Positions 1-9,506 of a DNA stretch of 64,000 bases are shown here, in pieces. Source of the stretch: Pycnococcus provasolii (Eukaryota > Chlorophyta > Pseudoscourfieldiophyceae > Pseudoscourfieldiales); the NCBI GenBank assembly GCA_049487715.1, contig CP150557.1:496001-560000 (forward strand). Direction: 5' to 3'. Each line of letters starts with the position of its first letter. Position 1 is the first letter of the stretch. Below the pieces are notes generated by a model, which saw nothing but the letters and a program-made list of their open reading frames with translations, searched no databases and was not told where the DNA came from. A program made the position numbers and the translations under genes.

Positions 1-1084
1 AGCAGAAGGTGATCTTCTAGGAGGACTGCAACTTAGTGACCGTAACCCGTCCCTAGCAGGTACGAGCTGGTGTGAGCCCGGAAGAAGACGAGCTCTCTTA
101 TGAATGAAGAACGCATTGGAAGACGGAAGATGACGAAGATGACGAAGCACGCACGACCTTCAAAGGTGCCTTCATCAAAGGTGCCATATTGTTGATATTG
201 ATATCGACTGATCCTGTTCGAACTACTACTCCAAGCTCGTACTGGGATTCCCCCCGCCGGGTTCCTTTTGAAATCGGGAAATGGCGGCGGCGGGCAATGC
301 AAGAAAAAAAAAGAAGAAAAAAATCAAAAAAGGAGGGAACCAGAGGGAACAAAAACACACTTCCTGTAAAGCGAGTTGTTTTCGGGGTTTGGGAAGTTTG
401 TTGTTCCCAAACCCCGAAAACAACTCGCTTCTCTTATGAGTTTCCGGTGAGAAGTAGGAGTGGTTCTGCCTGTTGTTCTGGGTGGGACCATATGTTTGTT
501 TCCTTGTTGTTTCACATAACTTTATTTGAAGTTACTTAAGGTTACAGGTGTTGCACACTTGCACTTGCACTTTGGCGACAGTGATCTGTGATCTGGCGGC
601 AACGCCGCAGGCCTCCAACAACCTTCAAAAGATACGCAGGTAGAGCCCTTGATCACTCACCACTGCGCTTACGAATGACGAAAGCGCACTCCCTCCTAGA
701 GAGAGAGAGAGAGTATGTATTACAACAACCTTGAACCTTCAAAGTTCAAAATCACCTGCGCGGTGCGCCATTCATGAATCATGATTCATCACAGACAAAA
801 ACAAACGCGCAGTGAATGAATGGCACCGGTGAATGGGCTGAATGGTGAAAGTGAAGGGTGTGTCGACCGTTGGACAAATTAAAGTGCAACTTCATTACTA
901 CTGCATTCATGAGGGATCTCAGCTTATTAGATTATTATGAACTTATTCGCAACGCACGCAAAAAAAAGGCGACTTAGGTGAGTTGTGGTAGCTGAGCTTG
1001 TAATCATCCGTTGGGTTGTCCGTTGTCGACATGTATTCAATCCTCCTCAAACCAGCATGGGCGGGGTCAGCCCTCAGCTCGCAC
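1..1084. other. intergenic DNA, no supported gene
   Basis: No reading frame here looks like a protein; the open frames overlap one another on both strands and are low-complexity. The stretch holds a perfect hairpin at 371-428 (listed separately), a short GA microsatellite near 700-714 and AT-rich simple sequence. It may be the downstream flank of the secreted-protein gene that ends at 1085, or part of a decayed repeat. Confidence 0.6.
371..428. repeat. perfect 25-bp inverted repeat (hairpin)
   Basis: Arms 371-395 and 404-428 are exact reverse complements around an 8-nt loop (396-403). The outer part of the arm, with a core like CCCCGAAACAACTCGC, recurs as a single imperfect copy near 2733-2750, so it may belong to a dispersed short element. 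No flanking target-site duplication was recognised. Confidence 0.75.
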
Positions 1085-2200
1085 TTATCCGTCAGCGCTT
1101 GTGTCAAGGGACTCACAGCGCCCATCATCTGCTAGAGGGAAACATGGGTTAGGGAAGTCAAGAAAAGAAGGCTGTGCTTTCTTGGACGCCGCTAGCTGCT
1201 TCTTCGATTCTGAGCAAACGAAGCTTTTGGGGAATACCTTGCGAGCCTCGCGAATGCACGCCTTCGACGAGGACTCCTTGGGATTGCAGTCGTTGGTGAC
1301 GTAAGCAGCACGAAGCTTCTTCAATGTAGAGCCGCAATTCTTGCGAGAGGCACGGCGACACTTCTTGCTGGTGCACGACGAGAGAGGTGAAGGAAGGCCC
1401 TTTTTACCACGAAGGAGGCCCTCTGGTGGACTTGGCGGTTCGCTTGACCCGAATCCACCTAGCAAGGCAAGCATCGGAGCTGGGCAAAAGTGCACGCACT
1501 TGGGATCATTTGTGCAAGCAGGGCAAGTCGGGCAGAGCCAGAGACCATTGAAGTACAGCTGACTTGTTCCGCATCCTCTCGCGATGGCGGAGTTGTCGAT
1601 GACAGGGCAATTAGGATTGTTCAGAGGATCGCATCCATCATTGCAAAACCATGCCTCAGGATCGCACTGAGGCTTTTCGCAATAGAAAACACCACCTTGA
1701 CAATTGGTGTGAATCAGGCTAAGGTCGATTCCACCTGCCGGCGCAGTGTTTCCACACACGTAGTAGCCGCCAGGAGTCGGGAATCCGCTCTGAAATGGAC
1801 CATTACCGCCTTCAAAGTACCAATCGATCTGACCACCGCATTGAGACTGTATTCCAGCATTTTCGCAACCTCCCGGAAGGAAGCAGTAAATGAAGCCGAG
1901 GGATGGTTTGAGCGGAGTTGGTTGGAACGCAATGCCGGGTTTCAGAAACTGTGGTTTGGATACGTAGCACACCCACGCGCAGGTAATTCCCAAAGCTGGC
2001 AAAGCGGGGAAAACGCCGCAATACCATCCGACATTGCTTACGTCGGGACATTCTTTAGGAATGAGACTAAGGTCGTACGGGAGGTTGATGGCAAGCACCG
2101 CCGCATCATCGTGGTGTAGAACAAGCAGGAGCAACGCGACACAAAGCAACATCGTCGTGCGAGCACCGATAAACGACGCTGGCGACGTCGTCATCATCAT
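1085..2200 (-). CDS. secreted or surface Cys-rich protein, unknown function
   Basis: Protein of about 371 residues from the first ATG (2200). A hydrophobic stretch (TMLLCVALLLLVL, about residues 17-29) looks like a signal peptide or anchor. The central part (about 60-270) is very rich in Cys, Gly, Pro and Trp with spaced pairs such as CxxC and CPxC, as in disulphide-bonded extracellular proteins. The C-terminal third changes to a Ser/Lys/Arg-rich, still Cys-containing tail. I do not recognise a named family. It is divergent to the lumazine synthase gene. An intron near the C-terminal change in composition cannot be excluded. Confidence 0.6.
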   Translation of the reverse strand: MMMTTSPASFIGARTTMLLCVALLLLVLHHDDAAVLAINLPYDLSLIPKECPDVSNVGWYCGVFPALPALGITCAWVCYVSKPQFLKPGIAFQPTPLKPSLGFIYCFLPGGCENAGIQSQCGGQIDWYFEGGNGPFQSGFPTPGGYYVCGNTAPAGGIDLSLIHTNCQGGVFYCEKPQCDPEAWFCNDGCDPLNNPNCPVIDNSAIARGCGTSQLYFNGLWLCPTCPACTNDPKCVHFCPAPMLALLGGFGSSEPPSPPEGLLRGKKGLPSPLSSCTSKKCRRASRKNCGSTLKKLRAAYVTNDCNPKESSSKACIREARKVFPKSFVCSESKKQLAASKKAQPSFLDFPNPCFPLADDGRCESLDTSADG

Positions 2201-2923
2201 CACGTCAAGAATGAAAGAATCCGGCGGCGGCAAGCAGTGCACAAGCACTCACTAGGTGCGCGTTTCATCACTGTACGGAATTTGAGCAGCACGGAACAGA
2301 TGAGATGCGGTGGGATCAATCTACTGTCGTGTTCCTCGGTGTTTAGCAATCCGGACGGGTCGGTGTCTCTCTGTCGTACGACAGAGAGATGCGGTGGGAT
2401 CAAGTCGTGCTGTCGTACGGCAAAATTCACGGAACAGAAGAGATACGTACGGTGGGATCAAGTCGTAGCCGTCGTACGGCAAAATTCATCACTTCACCGT
2501 CGGGATTTTTTGTGTCAACTTAGCCGCGTAACCGATTTCAAGGGTCTCTCTCCTCCACAGTTGTGATGTGAGCCTTGTGAGGACGGTGAGAGGGAGTTGG
2601 AAACTTGGAATCGGGAAAGAAGCCCCCGAGTCGAGTCGAGGGAGGGATTGGTTAGGGTTAGGGTTAAGGTAGTAGGGTTACCTGTGAGAAGGTCCTTCCG
2701 CTGTGGGAAGAACGGTTCGCCCTTTTTTTTAAAAAACCCCGAAACAACTCGCTCTGAAGTTCTGATCTGTTCTGATCTGTGTTTTTCTCTTATCCCCTCA
2801 TCGCGTCGTCGCCGCCACGTGCCGCTGTTCTGTCGTCGTCGCACCGCACGGCTCGGATCGATTGCACTGCTTTGTCCTGTCCTTTGACTTGTTCCTGCTC
2901 CTTGTTGACTTGACTTGGCTTTG
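2201..2923. promoter_or_regulatory. divergent intergenic region with repeats and palindrome
   Basis: Shared upstream region of the secreted-protein gene (minus) and lumazine synthase (plus). It contains three diverged copies of a GCGGTGGGATCAA motif (near 2307, 2391 and 2450), two copies of GTCGTACGGCAAAATTCA (near 2412 and 2471), a perfect 24-bp palindrome at 2366-2389 and a TTAGGG-type array at 2651-2680. The repeated motifs sit where promoter elements would be expected; regulatory function is inferred from position only. Confidence 0.45.
2651..2680. repeat. interstitial telomere-like array (TTAGGG)
   Basis: About three to four partly degenerate GGGTTA units on the plus strand. It lies between divergent gene starts at 2200 (minus) and 2924 (plus). 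Confidence 0.8.
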
Positions 2924-3682
2924 ATGATGATGCTGTCTTCGTTATACTCGTCGTCATCGTCGTCGTCATTTTCGTCGGCTCGTGCTTCTTCCATTCTTCG
3001 TGCTGCTCGTGCTCCTTCTGCTCCTGCTTCTGGACGACGTTTCACGCGTTTCTTTCGCTCTTCCGCCGCCGCCGCTTCGGTTCCGTCGTACCGTGCGACG
3101 TTCGCGCACGAGTCATCCGCCTCCTCGAAATGGACGGAGACGCGCATCAGGCACGTCGGCGATGAAGCGTCATCAGCGGGAGGCACACAACCACAGCTCG
3201 GCGTTGTCATCGGAGAATTTCATAACGACCTCATGGACAGATGCCTCGAAGATGCACGGGTCACCGCCGAACAAATGAACGCGAAAATCACCGAGGTGGT
3301 GTGGGTACCAGGATCGTACGAAGCGCCGCTCGCAGCGACGACGCTCATCGCGCGAAACGATATCGACGCCGTCATCATACTGGGGTACATCGAAAAGGGA
3401 AGCACGCTGCACGGACAGGAAATGGGCGCGACAGTAAGCACGCTCATGAAGCAGATTGAGCTGCAGTACGAAAAACCCGTGGGCATGGGCATCATCGGCC
3501 CTGGTGCGACGGCAGAGCAGGCAGAGTCGAGGGTGGGGTATGCTGGAAATGCCGTGAGAGCGGCGGTGAGAATGTGCTCGTACTTGGACCAAGCTACGGC
3601 TGAGTTGGAGAAGATGGAGCAGGACGAACAAGCGGAGATGATGAAGATGATTGATGAAATTGACGACGACGACGACGACTAA
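2924..3682 (+). CDS. ribH: 6,7-dimethyl-8-ribityllumazine synthase, plastid-type
   Basis: Penultimate enzyme of riboflavin synthesis: condenses 5-amino-6-ribitylaminouracil with 3,4-dihydroxy-2-butanone 4-phosphate. The first ATG (2924) gives about 252 residues. Residues 1-80 are rich in Ser, Arg and Ala, like a plastid transit peptide. The catalytic domain follows with typical family landmarks: LGVVIGEFHNDL near the start, VPGSYEAPLAA (substrate-binding PGxxE loop), IEKGSTLHG with the catalytic-loop His, and PVGMGIIGP before the last helix. The acidic tail ends in five Asp codons, a feature seen in several proteins of this window. Its 3' end faces the subtilase gene 90 bp away. Confidence 0.88.
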   Translation: MMMLSSLYSSSSSSSFSSARASSILRAARAPSAPASGRRFTRFFRSSAAAASVPSYRATFAHESSASSKWTETRIRHVGDEASSAGGTQPQLGVVIGEFHNDLMDRCLEDARVTAEQMNAKITEVVWVPGSYEAPLAATTLIARNDIDAVIILGYIEKGSTLHGQEMGATVSTLMKQIELQYEKPVGMGIIGPGATAEQAESRVGYAGNAVRAAVRMCSYLDQATAELEKMEQDEQAEMMKMIDEIDDDDDD

Positions 3683-3772
3683 TGTATGTACTGTACACAT
3701 GTTGTTCAAGGCACTTGTCAGTAACAGGTAAACAACAACACTTTTGGATTGTGAACTGATGCACGATAGATG

Positions 3773-6001
3773 TCATGAAAACAAGAATCCCATGTAGAGA
3801 ATGCGATTCGGGGTGGATGCCAACAAATATGGCGAGCGAATGCGATCGTCCGTCGACGAGCGCAGCAGTGCGGACTTCACCTCCTCCGGCGTCGCGCGCG
3901 GGTGCTGCTCGAGATACAGAGCGGCAGCTCCAGCGACGAGAGGAACTGCCATGCTCGTGCCAGATGCCCACGTGTACGAGTCGGGTGCCACGACGTTGCA
4001 ACGCCCCGCGCCCGCACACGCCGAGTAGATGTCGACACCTGGTGCAAGCAAGTCAACGCACGCACCTGTATTTGACCAGCGGTAGAGACTTTCGACGCTT
4101 CGCTCGATGTCGGGCGGTGCAAATTTGCCTGAAAAATCGGATGCCGCCACAGCAATTGGCACCGCCACATTTCCTGGAGCCACGGCGCACGAGTCGACGC
4201 CGCTGTTGCCGGATGCGACCACAACCACCACGCCGTGCACCGTCACGAGGCGCTTCACCGCATCCTCAAGCGCACGACTCCACCGACCAACCGCAATGCC
4301 GAGTGACAGCGTGGCAACGGCGGGCTTGCGATGGTGAGCTGCGACCCAATCCAATCCTGCAATGACGTCAGAAATGCTCCCGCTACCATCGCACCCAAGA
4401 ACGCGAACGCCCACGACATTTGCCCCCTTTGCCACGCCCACGCTTCGGCCAACAGCGGTCGCCGCGACGTGCGTTCCATGCCCGTCGCAGTCGGAGTTGT
4501 CTTCGTCGTCGTCCACGTAATCTGGGCCACGTCGCGCTCTTCTCCTCCACCTCTTTGTTGTCTGTGGTGAACTGGAACCTTTTCCCGTTCCGTCGGTGCC
4601 GGCACGCTTCTCCTCCTCCTCCTCCATCATTCGCCCAGTGCCGGCATCGTCTCTCTCCTGCTCCTCCAACGTCCACGGCGCAAATTCCTGATGATTTTTG
4701 TTTAAGCCACTGTCGATGACATATATGGTGACTCCACGCCCAGTTCCCGCATTTGCGTCGTTTCCGTAGTGGTACTCTCCATCCAGCGGCAAGCTTCTCT
4801 GATCTGCGCGATCGAGGTTCCACAGCGCAAGGTGAAGACTCTGCGCCTTGGCGCCATCCAAGTCGGCGTCGTTGAGCTGTTGTGCAGTGAGGTTGCCAAA
4901 TCCCGCACAGCTCGTGCATTGAGTGAATGCCACCTCCTCTCCCGCTGACGCCTTTTGTGTTGGTATACTGTTGCCTGGTTGTGGTCGCGAGGACATGGCT
5001 TGCACGCGTTCAAAATCTGAGCTCGAGAAGGATCTTTTCGCGTCGCGGCTGATGTGTGCAAGTAGTGATATGTGGTCCTCTTCTGTTTCTACGCGTGCAG
5101 CTGCCATCATCAAGACCTGTCGTAACTCCGAGTCACCCTTTTCCTTTTTCTCGTCTTCTTCTTCTTCTTCCATGTCTTCTTTCATGAGAAGATGCCGCCG
5201 CTGCCGTCGCCTTCTTCGACGAATATGATGATGGTGACGAGGTAGCAGTAGATGTTTCGTAGTGTTGTCGATGGGAAACATGCGACCACCAGGTTTCCAG
5301 TCATCGTGATCCTCCATCTTGAAGACTCGTTCATCCGGCTCGACGTAATCGATAGCGCCATCTGGCAAGCATTTCACAAGTTTGTCAAGTTGTGCCTGCG
5401 AGAAGTTCCCAGAGACACCTAGCATGTCCGTGCGGAAGATATGCTTGCACACCTCAGGCATGTGACATGCCTGATCGACGGGTGTAACTCTTTGTTCTTT
5501 TGTAGCGCCGATGGTGACAACTTTTCGTTCGTCGTTCACGAGATCGACGCCGTGCGTTTCGCAGATATCATCGAGCACGGCGAGAGTTGTGTGCTTCGTG
5601 TCTGCGTTAAAGACGACGATCGTGGGAACGTGTGTTTTTGTGTATGCTTCTGAGTTGGTCTGCACGGACGACGTGAGCGGCTGGATGGTTTGCGCGTTTT
5701 GCGCGCCGAACGCGCGCGGTACGAGCGCTTCTGTGTTAGTGGCAGTGGATGGATGATTCACTCGTGGCAGTTTGAATTCTGACGACGACGACGAAAATTC
5801 ACCATCAGCAGACTGCTGTTGTGCTGAGACCACCACCACCCATGGTGATGATCCCGATCCGGACGACGACGACAACAACGACGCAAGCTTTAGAGAAGAA
5901 AAAGCTAACAATGCGTGGATAACGGCAGTTGTTATGAGGAGAGCCACAGGGCTGCCCATCATCATGAAGCCCACCACCCCACCAACCCGAGGAACCGCCA
6001 T
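3773..6001 (-). CDS. subtilisin-like serine protease (S8 family) with N-terminal propeptide
   Basis: About 742 residues from ATG at 6001. A hydrophobic segment near residues 17-45 should act as signal peptide or anchor. A region around residues 115-225, including VVFNADTKHTTLAVLDDICE and ending in YVEPDERVF, resembles an inhibitor-I9 propeptide. The protease domain has the complete triad: Asp430 in YVIDSG, His508 in DGHGTHVA and Ser683 in SGTSMAVP, plus ASGNSG with the oxyanion Asn. It resembles the proteinase K subgroup. Low-complexity His/Arg and Glu/Lys runs separate propeptide and catalytic domain, and a further acidic insert lies between the Asp and His motifs. Probable secreted or vacuolar endopeptidase. 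Confidence 0.9.
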   Translation of the reverse strand: MAVPRVGGVVGFMMMGSPVALLITTAVIHALLAFSSLKLASLLSSSSGSGSSPWVVVVSAQQQSADGEFSSSSSEFKLPRVNHPSTATNTEALVPRAFGAQNAQTIQPLTSSVQTNSEAYTKTHVPTIVVFNADTKHTTLAVLDDICETHGVDLVNDERKVVTIGATKEQRVTPVDQACHMPEVCKHIFRTDMLGVSGNFSQAQLDKLVKCLPDGAIDYVEPDERVFKMEDHDDWKPGGRMFPIDNTTKHLLLPRHHHHIRRRRRRQRRHLLMKEDMEEEEEDEKKEKGDSELRQVLMMAAARVETEEDHISLLAHISRDAKRSFSSSDFERVQAMSSRPQPGNSIPTQKASAGEEVAFTQCTSCAGFGNLTAQQLNDADLDGAKAQSLHLALWNLDRADQRSLPLDGEYHYGNDANAGTGRGVTIYVIDSGLNKNHQEFAPWTLEEQERDDAGTGRMMEEEEEKRAGTDGTGKGSSSPQTTKRWRRRARRGPDYVDDDEDNSDCDGHGTHVAATAVGRSVGVAKGANVVGVRVLGCDGSGSISDVIAGLDWVAAHHRKPAVATLSLGIAVGRWSRALEDAVKRLVTVHGVVVVVASGNSGVDSCAVAPGNVAVPIAVAASDFSGKFAPPDIERSVESLYRWSNTGACVDLLAPGVDIYSACAGAGRCNVVAPDSYTWASGTSMAVPLVAGAAALYLEQHPRATPEEVKSALLRSSTDDRIRSPYLLASTPNRILYMGFLFS

Positions 6002-7373
6002 ATGGACGATCGATGATGATTTACGTGACACCACCACGTCCACTCCTCACTCCATTCGTCGTTGCTCAAGAGGAGCGCCGAGAATCGCTTGCGGAGGAGA
6101 GAGAGAGGGACGGGACTTCAGGGTCAGAAAACATAGGAAAAGCCCCCCCGGACTGTCCCGAACGAACGAACGCTTCCGGAACGAACCTCGTACGATCTCG
6201 ACCACCCCCGGGCCCCGCGGGTTGACCGGTCACCGGTGAGGAGGTTTAGGTGGTCCCCGAAATTCCATTGGGTTTGGTTGGACTGGTTGGAATTACTGTA
6301 CCACCAGACCAGAGAAGAAGGTCATTTGCCGGGGATCCCTCGTAGGACCTTTTTGCGGTGGTCCCTCCCCTCCCCTGGCCCCTTGCCTTGCTTCTTGTCT
6401 GGACGCCGGGGATCCCGGTCGGGAAACGGGAAAAAACTTTTGGTCGTGCCGCCCAAAGATCAATGGCGTACCCGACTCACGCCCACGCCCGATCGCGGCC
6501 CTGCCACGCAGCTCAACGATGAGCTGCGTGCGCATGGCGTGTTCGCCGCCGCCGCCGTAACCGCCACATGGCAATGCCGCGCAGACGTACCGCTGGCGAG
6601 CGGCGAGCGGTTTTATCTGCGCATGCTCTACGATCAGACGATGGTGGACAAGTACGGAGTGTCGAACCCCATGAAAAATGCGGTGAAAGATGAAAGATGT
6701 GAGGAAGAAGTACGGGTGAGGAGAATGATTACTGAGCCTCATACGCGCTTGCTGTCGCAACCGTACAAGACTTGGAAGAAAGTGTCATGGCATGGATCGG
6801 CGGGAGGGATCACAAAGTTGCAATATTGCAACTGAGCGGTCAAGGCGGCAAACTTTATCCGCGAGGTGCGCGATCTACTCAACGACTCAACGAGATGTCG
6901 GGGCTCAGGAGGGTAATGGAGGAGAAGGAATGTAAGGGAGGGTCCGGTCTTACAGACAACGCCAAGCACCTTACGAAATCTAAGGAGAAAAACGGTGCTG
7001 TACTAATGATCCAGCAATCTGCGTAGCAGCATTCTGTGACACAATGCGGGGATGCTGTTCTTGCTGCTGTGTTCGACGATTATCGTCGTCAACGACAGCA
7101 GCGAGAAACGGATCCATGGCGGACGCGGTGGCGGGTGCGAACGGCTCCGGCGGCGGCGGCGGATGATGAGAATGAGCGAGCCTGGCGGGAAGGCGAGGAA
7201 AAGTAAGAAACAGGTTGCTCCTTTTCCAAATTCGAATCATCTTCGCCCCGTTCGTCGCAGTTGGGGGATGCCTCCACCGCCGAACCCTAAACTTTACCAA
7301 GCCAGTTCCGGGTCATATCTCCGCCCTTGATATTTCCATATCTGTCATATCTTTCGCGTATCCATCCCCAGGA
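6002..7373. other. 1.4-kb stretch without a convincing gene
   Basis: Upstream of both the subtilase (minus) and the next plus-strand gene. One GC-rich plus-strand frame (about 6440-6720) has protein-like composition but no recognisable motif and no clear start; it could be an exon or remnant. The part at 6100-6450 is rich in C/G runs and short palindromic pieces such as GGTCACCGGTGAGG. Nothing else is supported. Confidence 0.4.
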
Positions 7374-8120
7374 ATGAGAGCGAACGGAATCATACATGGC
7401 GGTGGTGCGGCTCAAGCCAAGGCGGGTTGGCGCGTTGCGCTCACCACGATGCCCGCGACGCGGCCTACACTCGGCGTCTCACGTTGGCCTGACTTTGACT
7501 ACGATGCGACGGGAGCGACGACACTTGGGCACGTTTGCGAAGCGAGGAATGGCGAGCTCACGTTGGAATTCGACGTGAGTTCGTTCGAAGGACCGCCCGT
7601 CGACAGCCGAAGCACGAAGGTGTTCGGCGTTCCACTCCCACCTGGTATTTGCATCGAAATTGTGCCGCTTACACTTCGTGGATCTCTGGACACTTCGACA
7701 GGAACTTGTTCGCTGGACTTTGACGCGGAGTTTCGCGGGAGCATCTTTGGAGAGGACTTCATCGCTCTGCCGCCCATGACAGTTCGCTCACCACTCACGA
7801 CAGGCGACGCCGTTGGCGCCTTCCGCCGCGCAACTGGCGCGGCGTTCGGCCAGTCCGGTGCTGGCGACCTGGCCGAGCTCGTCGGTATCGCACGAGTGCC
7901 TCGCGTCGAGGGTGACTGGGACTGGCTGATGAACGCGTTGCTTATGCTTCCGACTGACGCTCTCGCGGTGCTTCCTTGTCGCCTGCGCATCTGGGACCCG
8001 GATGCGCCTATTCCCACTCAACAGGACGTTGACGACGCCATGCGGGAGGACTTGGAGGCTTGGAACCGACGTTTCGACGAGCTCCAAATCGAGTACGAAT
8101 CAACCACAAGTACCAACTAA
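7374..8120 (+). CDS. conserved-looking protein of unknown function
   Basis: About 248 residues from the first ATG at 7374. It has balanced composition, alternating hydrophobic residues suggesting a beta-rich fold (for example GICIEIVPLTLRGSL), and a C-terminal acidic helix (DVDDAMREDLEAWNRRFDELQ). The frame stays open upstream to about 7215 without an ATG, so a spliced plastid leader is possible. I do not recognise the family. A TGTAA motif follows at 8150. Confidence 0.6.
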   Translation: MRANGIIHGGGAAQAKAGWRVALTTMPATRPTLGVSRWPDFDYDATGATTLGHVCEARNGELTLEFDVSSFEGPPVDSRSTKVFGVPLPPGICIEIVPLTLRGSLDTSTGTCSLDFDAEFRGSIFGEDFIALPPMTVRSPLTTGDAVGAFRRATGAAFGQSGAGDLAELVGIARVPRVEGDWDWLMNALLMLPTDALAVLPCRLRIWDPDAPIPTQQDVDDAMREDLEAWNRRFDELQIEYESTTSTN

Positions 8121-8149
8121 ATATCGTAGAGTAGGTTGGTAGCGTGTAC

Positions 8150-8154
8150 TGTAA
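8150..8154 (+). promoter_or_regulatory. TGTAA polyadenylation motif
   Basis: Chlorophyte-type TGTAA 30 bp past the stop codon at 8120. Confidence 0.4.
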
Positions 8155-8206
8155 CATAGTTTGGTATTTTCAAAGCAAATAAGGGAAAAAAACAGCCAAC
8201 AGCCAT

Positions 8207-8234
8207 AAACCCTAACCCTAACCCTAACCCTAAC
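8207..8234. repeat. interstitial telomere-like array (CCCTAA)
   Basis: Four near-perfect units starting AAACCCTAA, about 200 bp upstream of the ATG at 8436. The remaining DNA between 8121 and 8435 shows nothing else. Confidence 0.85.
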
Positions 8235-8435
8235 ACGACGAGGGGCCGGAACTTACTTTGTCGTTGTGAAATTTCACATGTTTTACCACCTCCTTCTCTC
8301 CCCCGAACCACGTCAGCCTCTTCCTCAGTTCCTCGACGCGTCCGGGGACGGGGGAGGCTCCGGCCCCACAGACAGTGAGTGAGTCACCCACCCTCTCCTC
8401 TGGTGGTCAAGTGCTTTCCTTTCCATAATAATTCC

Positions 8436-9329
8436 ATGTCCCAACCCGTGTCGCCAAGCATGTTCCATCGCCTGTTCGGTCGCTCTTCTGGTGCCTCCAA
8501 AGATGACGCTGCTGCTCGTAGTACCACCACCACCGCAGCGGCGGTGGCGGATACCACCACCTCCTCCTCAAAGAAAAAAGACGAACATACGCCGTCGTTC
8601 TTCCTCAGGTACGGAAATCCAATCGAACGTAAGAAAAAAGAACGTACGTATCCGAAGGAAGAGTCCGAAGATGAAAAAGTAGCAAAGGCGACGACGACTG
8701 CTGCCAATGCACCACGTGACAGTGTAGAGGACCATTTGGTCGTGCCTGCCACGGGCACCAAGAAGAAAAAGCACCGAATGCCCCTGCGCTATCCAAGTGC
8801 CAAGCACAGTGATCCTGAAGTGGATGTACTTGGGGACCTGACCGCTATGGAGGTTGCAGGTCGTGAGGCAGCTGTGAATGACGACGACGACGACGACGAC
8901 GACGACAACTGCGGTGGTGGCGGCGGGCGTGGGAGCTTTGACGCCGTGGCTCTTCACAAGTCTTTCGATGCGCCTGCGCTTCCCGGAGGTGGTGCGACAG
9001 CACTCGGACGTACTATCGCGCCTCCGGTGCCTCCTCCAAAGCCGAAGGTGGACCCTTTTGCTTCTCAAAAGCAAGCTGGATCCAATAAGTGGGCTTGGGC
9101 ACTTATCGGGCCAGGCTTCCCCGAAATGCATGACGTCGACGTCGCAGCAGGAACTGCAATCACCATGAAGGCGAAAAAGACCACGACAACTCATCCACCT
9201 GCAGCATTCACTTTTGAGGGAGGATTCATCGACACGCTCGGGAAAGCGACGACGTCGCGCGTGGAGAAGAACAAAAACAAAGCCACCAACGTGGATCCCG
9301 TCGATCCCTCGGAACCCGTCTTTTTTTAG
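8436..9329 (+). CDS. low-complexity charged protein, unknown function
   Basis: About 297 residues from the first ATG (8436). The N-terminus reads MSQPVSPSMFHRLFGRSSG; Thr/Ala and Lys/Arg-rich stretches follow, a run of ten Asp residues (8878-8907), a Gly-rich patch, and a Pro-rich segment (APPVPPPKPKVDPF). The part containing NKWAWALIGPGFPEMHDV is the least biased and may be a short conserved motif. Mostly disordered by composition; no family recognised. It converges on the TFIIIC90-like gene. Confidence 0.5.
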   Translation: MSQPVSPSMFHRLFGRSSGASKDDAAARSTTTTAAAVADTTTSSSKKKDEHTPSFFLRYGNPIERKKKERTYPKEESEDEKVAKATTTAANAPRDSVEDHLVVPATGTKKKKHRMPLRYPSAKHSDPEVDVLGDLTAMEVAGREAAVNDDDDDDDDDNCGGGGGRGSFDAVALHKSFDAPALPGGGATALGRTIAPPVPPPKPKVDPFASQKQAGSNKWAWALIGPGFPEMHDVDVAAGTAITMKAKKTTTTHPPAAFTFEGGFIDTLGKATTSRVEKNKNKATNVDPVDPSEPVFF

Positions 9330-9488
9330 TCAATCTGTGTTTGTTTTGGTCCGAAGACCAACATCACTCACCAGGCAGCGAACGCTTACACAAAAACTTT
9401 TCGTCTTCGAGATCGTCCTTTTTGAAACGCAAACAAATTTCAGTTCACCACGTTTTTTTTTGATATTTTTTTTGGTAAATCCACGATG

Positions 9489-9493
9489 TTACA
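9489..9493 (-). promoter_or_regulatory. TGTAA polyadenylation motif (minus strand)
   Basis: Reads TGTAA on the minus strand, 14 bp past the stop of the TFIIIC90-like gene at 9507. Confidence 0.4.
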
Positions 9494-9506
9494 TTTTCAC
9501 AAACAT

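Noticed and set aside
189-539. 116-residue plus-strand frame at the window start
   Set aside because: Low-complexity Lys/Arg translation of an A-rich tract crossing the hairpin repeat; not protein-like.
6236-6835. 199-residue plus-strand frame
   Set aside because: No start context, motif or compositional continuity; left as unassigned intergenic sequence.
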